Shown here in pieces: positions 6,537-6,658 of a stretch of DNA of 6,658 nucleotides (positions are counted from its first letter, which is position 1; every line of letters begins with the position of its first letter). Where the stretch lies: assembly GCA_007120565.1 (NCBI GenBank), contig SKNK01000463.1:1-6658 (forward strand), written 5' to 3'. The DNA is from Nitriliruptoraceae bacterium (GTDB lineage Bacteria > Actinomycetota > Nitriliruptoria > Nitriliruptorales > Nitriliruptoraceae). The position numbers were made by a program, and so were the translations under genes. The notes below the pieces were generated by a model. It saw only the letters and a list, made by a program, of their open reading frames with translations. It did not search any database and had not been told where the DNA came from.

Positions 6537-6658
6537 ATGCGTACACCGTTGAAGCTGCTGGCCGCAGCACTGATCGCCACGATGGTCGTCGCTTGTTCCG
6601 CGGAGGGCGACATGAGCGCCGGCGACGTCGCCGAAACGGACTGGCCCGCGAGCACCAG
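6537..6658 (+). CDS. Putative lipoprotein (3'-truncated)
   Basis: Only the first 40 codons are visible before the right edge. The start is a classic lipoprotein signal peptide: positively charged MRTPLK, a hydrophobic stretch LLAAALIATMVVA, and the lipobox VVAC with Cys20 as the expected lipidated residue. After the Cys the sequence is small and acidic (SAEGDMSAGDVAETD), typical of the flexible tether of an exported lipoprotein. GGGGAGA (6524-6530) lies 6 nt before the ATG at 6537, which favours this start over the in-frame ATG at 6522 that overlaps the site and the one at 6474. The mature domain is outside the window, so the function is unknown; solute-binding proteins and hydrolases are both common among such proteins. 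It is transcribed divergently from kgd. Confidence 0.75.
   Translation, partial: MRTPLKLLAAALIATMVVACSAEGDMSAGDVAETDWPAST

Noticed and set aside
6242..6655. A 137-codon minus-strand frame covering the kgd/lipoprotein intergenic region
   Set aside because: It overlaps the start of kgd out of frame and runs antisense to a well-formed lipoprotein signal peptide. The product has no recognisable motif.
1..6658. A hidden mobile element, CRISPR array, phage segment or defence island
   Set aside because: I found no transposase, integrase, spaced repeats, tRNA or terminal inverted repeats. The coding bias looks uniform along the window, and the only defence-like hint is the single AbiEi/DUF559-type protein.

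Overview
The window looks like chromosomal DNA from a high-GC actinobacterium. The strongest sign is the fused 2-oxoglutarate dehydrogenase (Kgd/OdhA/SucA type), which joins an E2-like acyltransferase domain to a complete thiamine-dependent E1 in one chain; this architecture is characteristic of Actinobacteria. The strong G/C bias at third codon positions and the AbiEi/DUF559-type protein agree. I could not fix the genus; a deep-branching actinobacterial lineage is possible, but that is a guess.

Layout, left to right. (1) Bases 3-821, plus strand: the C-terminal part of a putative glycoside hydrolase of the DUF4015 type, cut by the left edge. (2) Bases 871-1659, plus strand: a complete alpha/beta hydrolase with an intact Ser-Asp-His triad, 49 nt downstream and beginning with GTG behind a clear ribosome binding site. 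A nested inverted repeat fills the gap between the two. (3) Bases 1485-2462, minus strand: an uncharacterised protein with an AbiEi-like N-terminus and a DUF559/Vsr-like nuclease-fold C-terminus. Its reading frame runs 175 nt into the 3' end of the hydrolase. (4) Bases 2652-6290, minus strand: kgd, complete, 1212 residues. (5) Bases 6291-6536: a divergent intergenic region with a strong hairpin-forming palindrome. (6) From base 6537, plus strand: the first 40 codons of a lipoprotein, cut by the right edge.

The genes do not form one functional system. Kgd is a central TCA-cycle enzyme expected to work with lipoylated E2 and E3 proteins encoded elsewhere. The two plus-strand hydrolases may be co-transcribed, but they share no obvious pathway. 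The AbiEi/DUF559-like gene follows kgd on the same strand after 189 nt and has no toxin or methylase partner here.

I found no CRISPR array, insertion sequence, tRNA, rRNA or phage signature, and no convincing new multi-gene system. The items most worth a second look are the convergent coding overlap, the solitary AbiEi/nuclease-fold protein and the palindrome between kgd and the lipoprotein gene.
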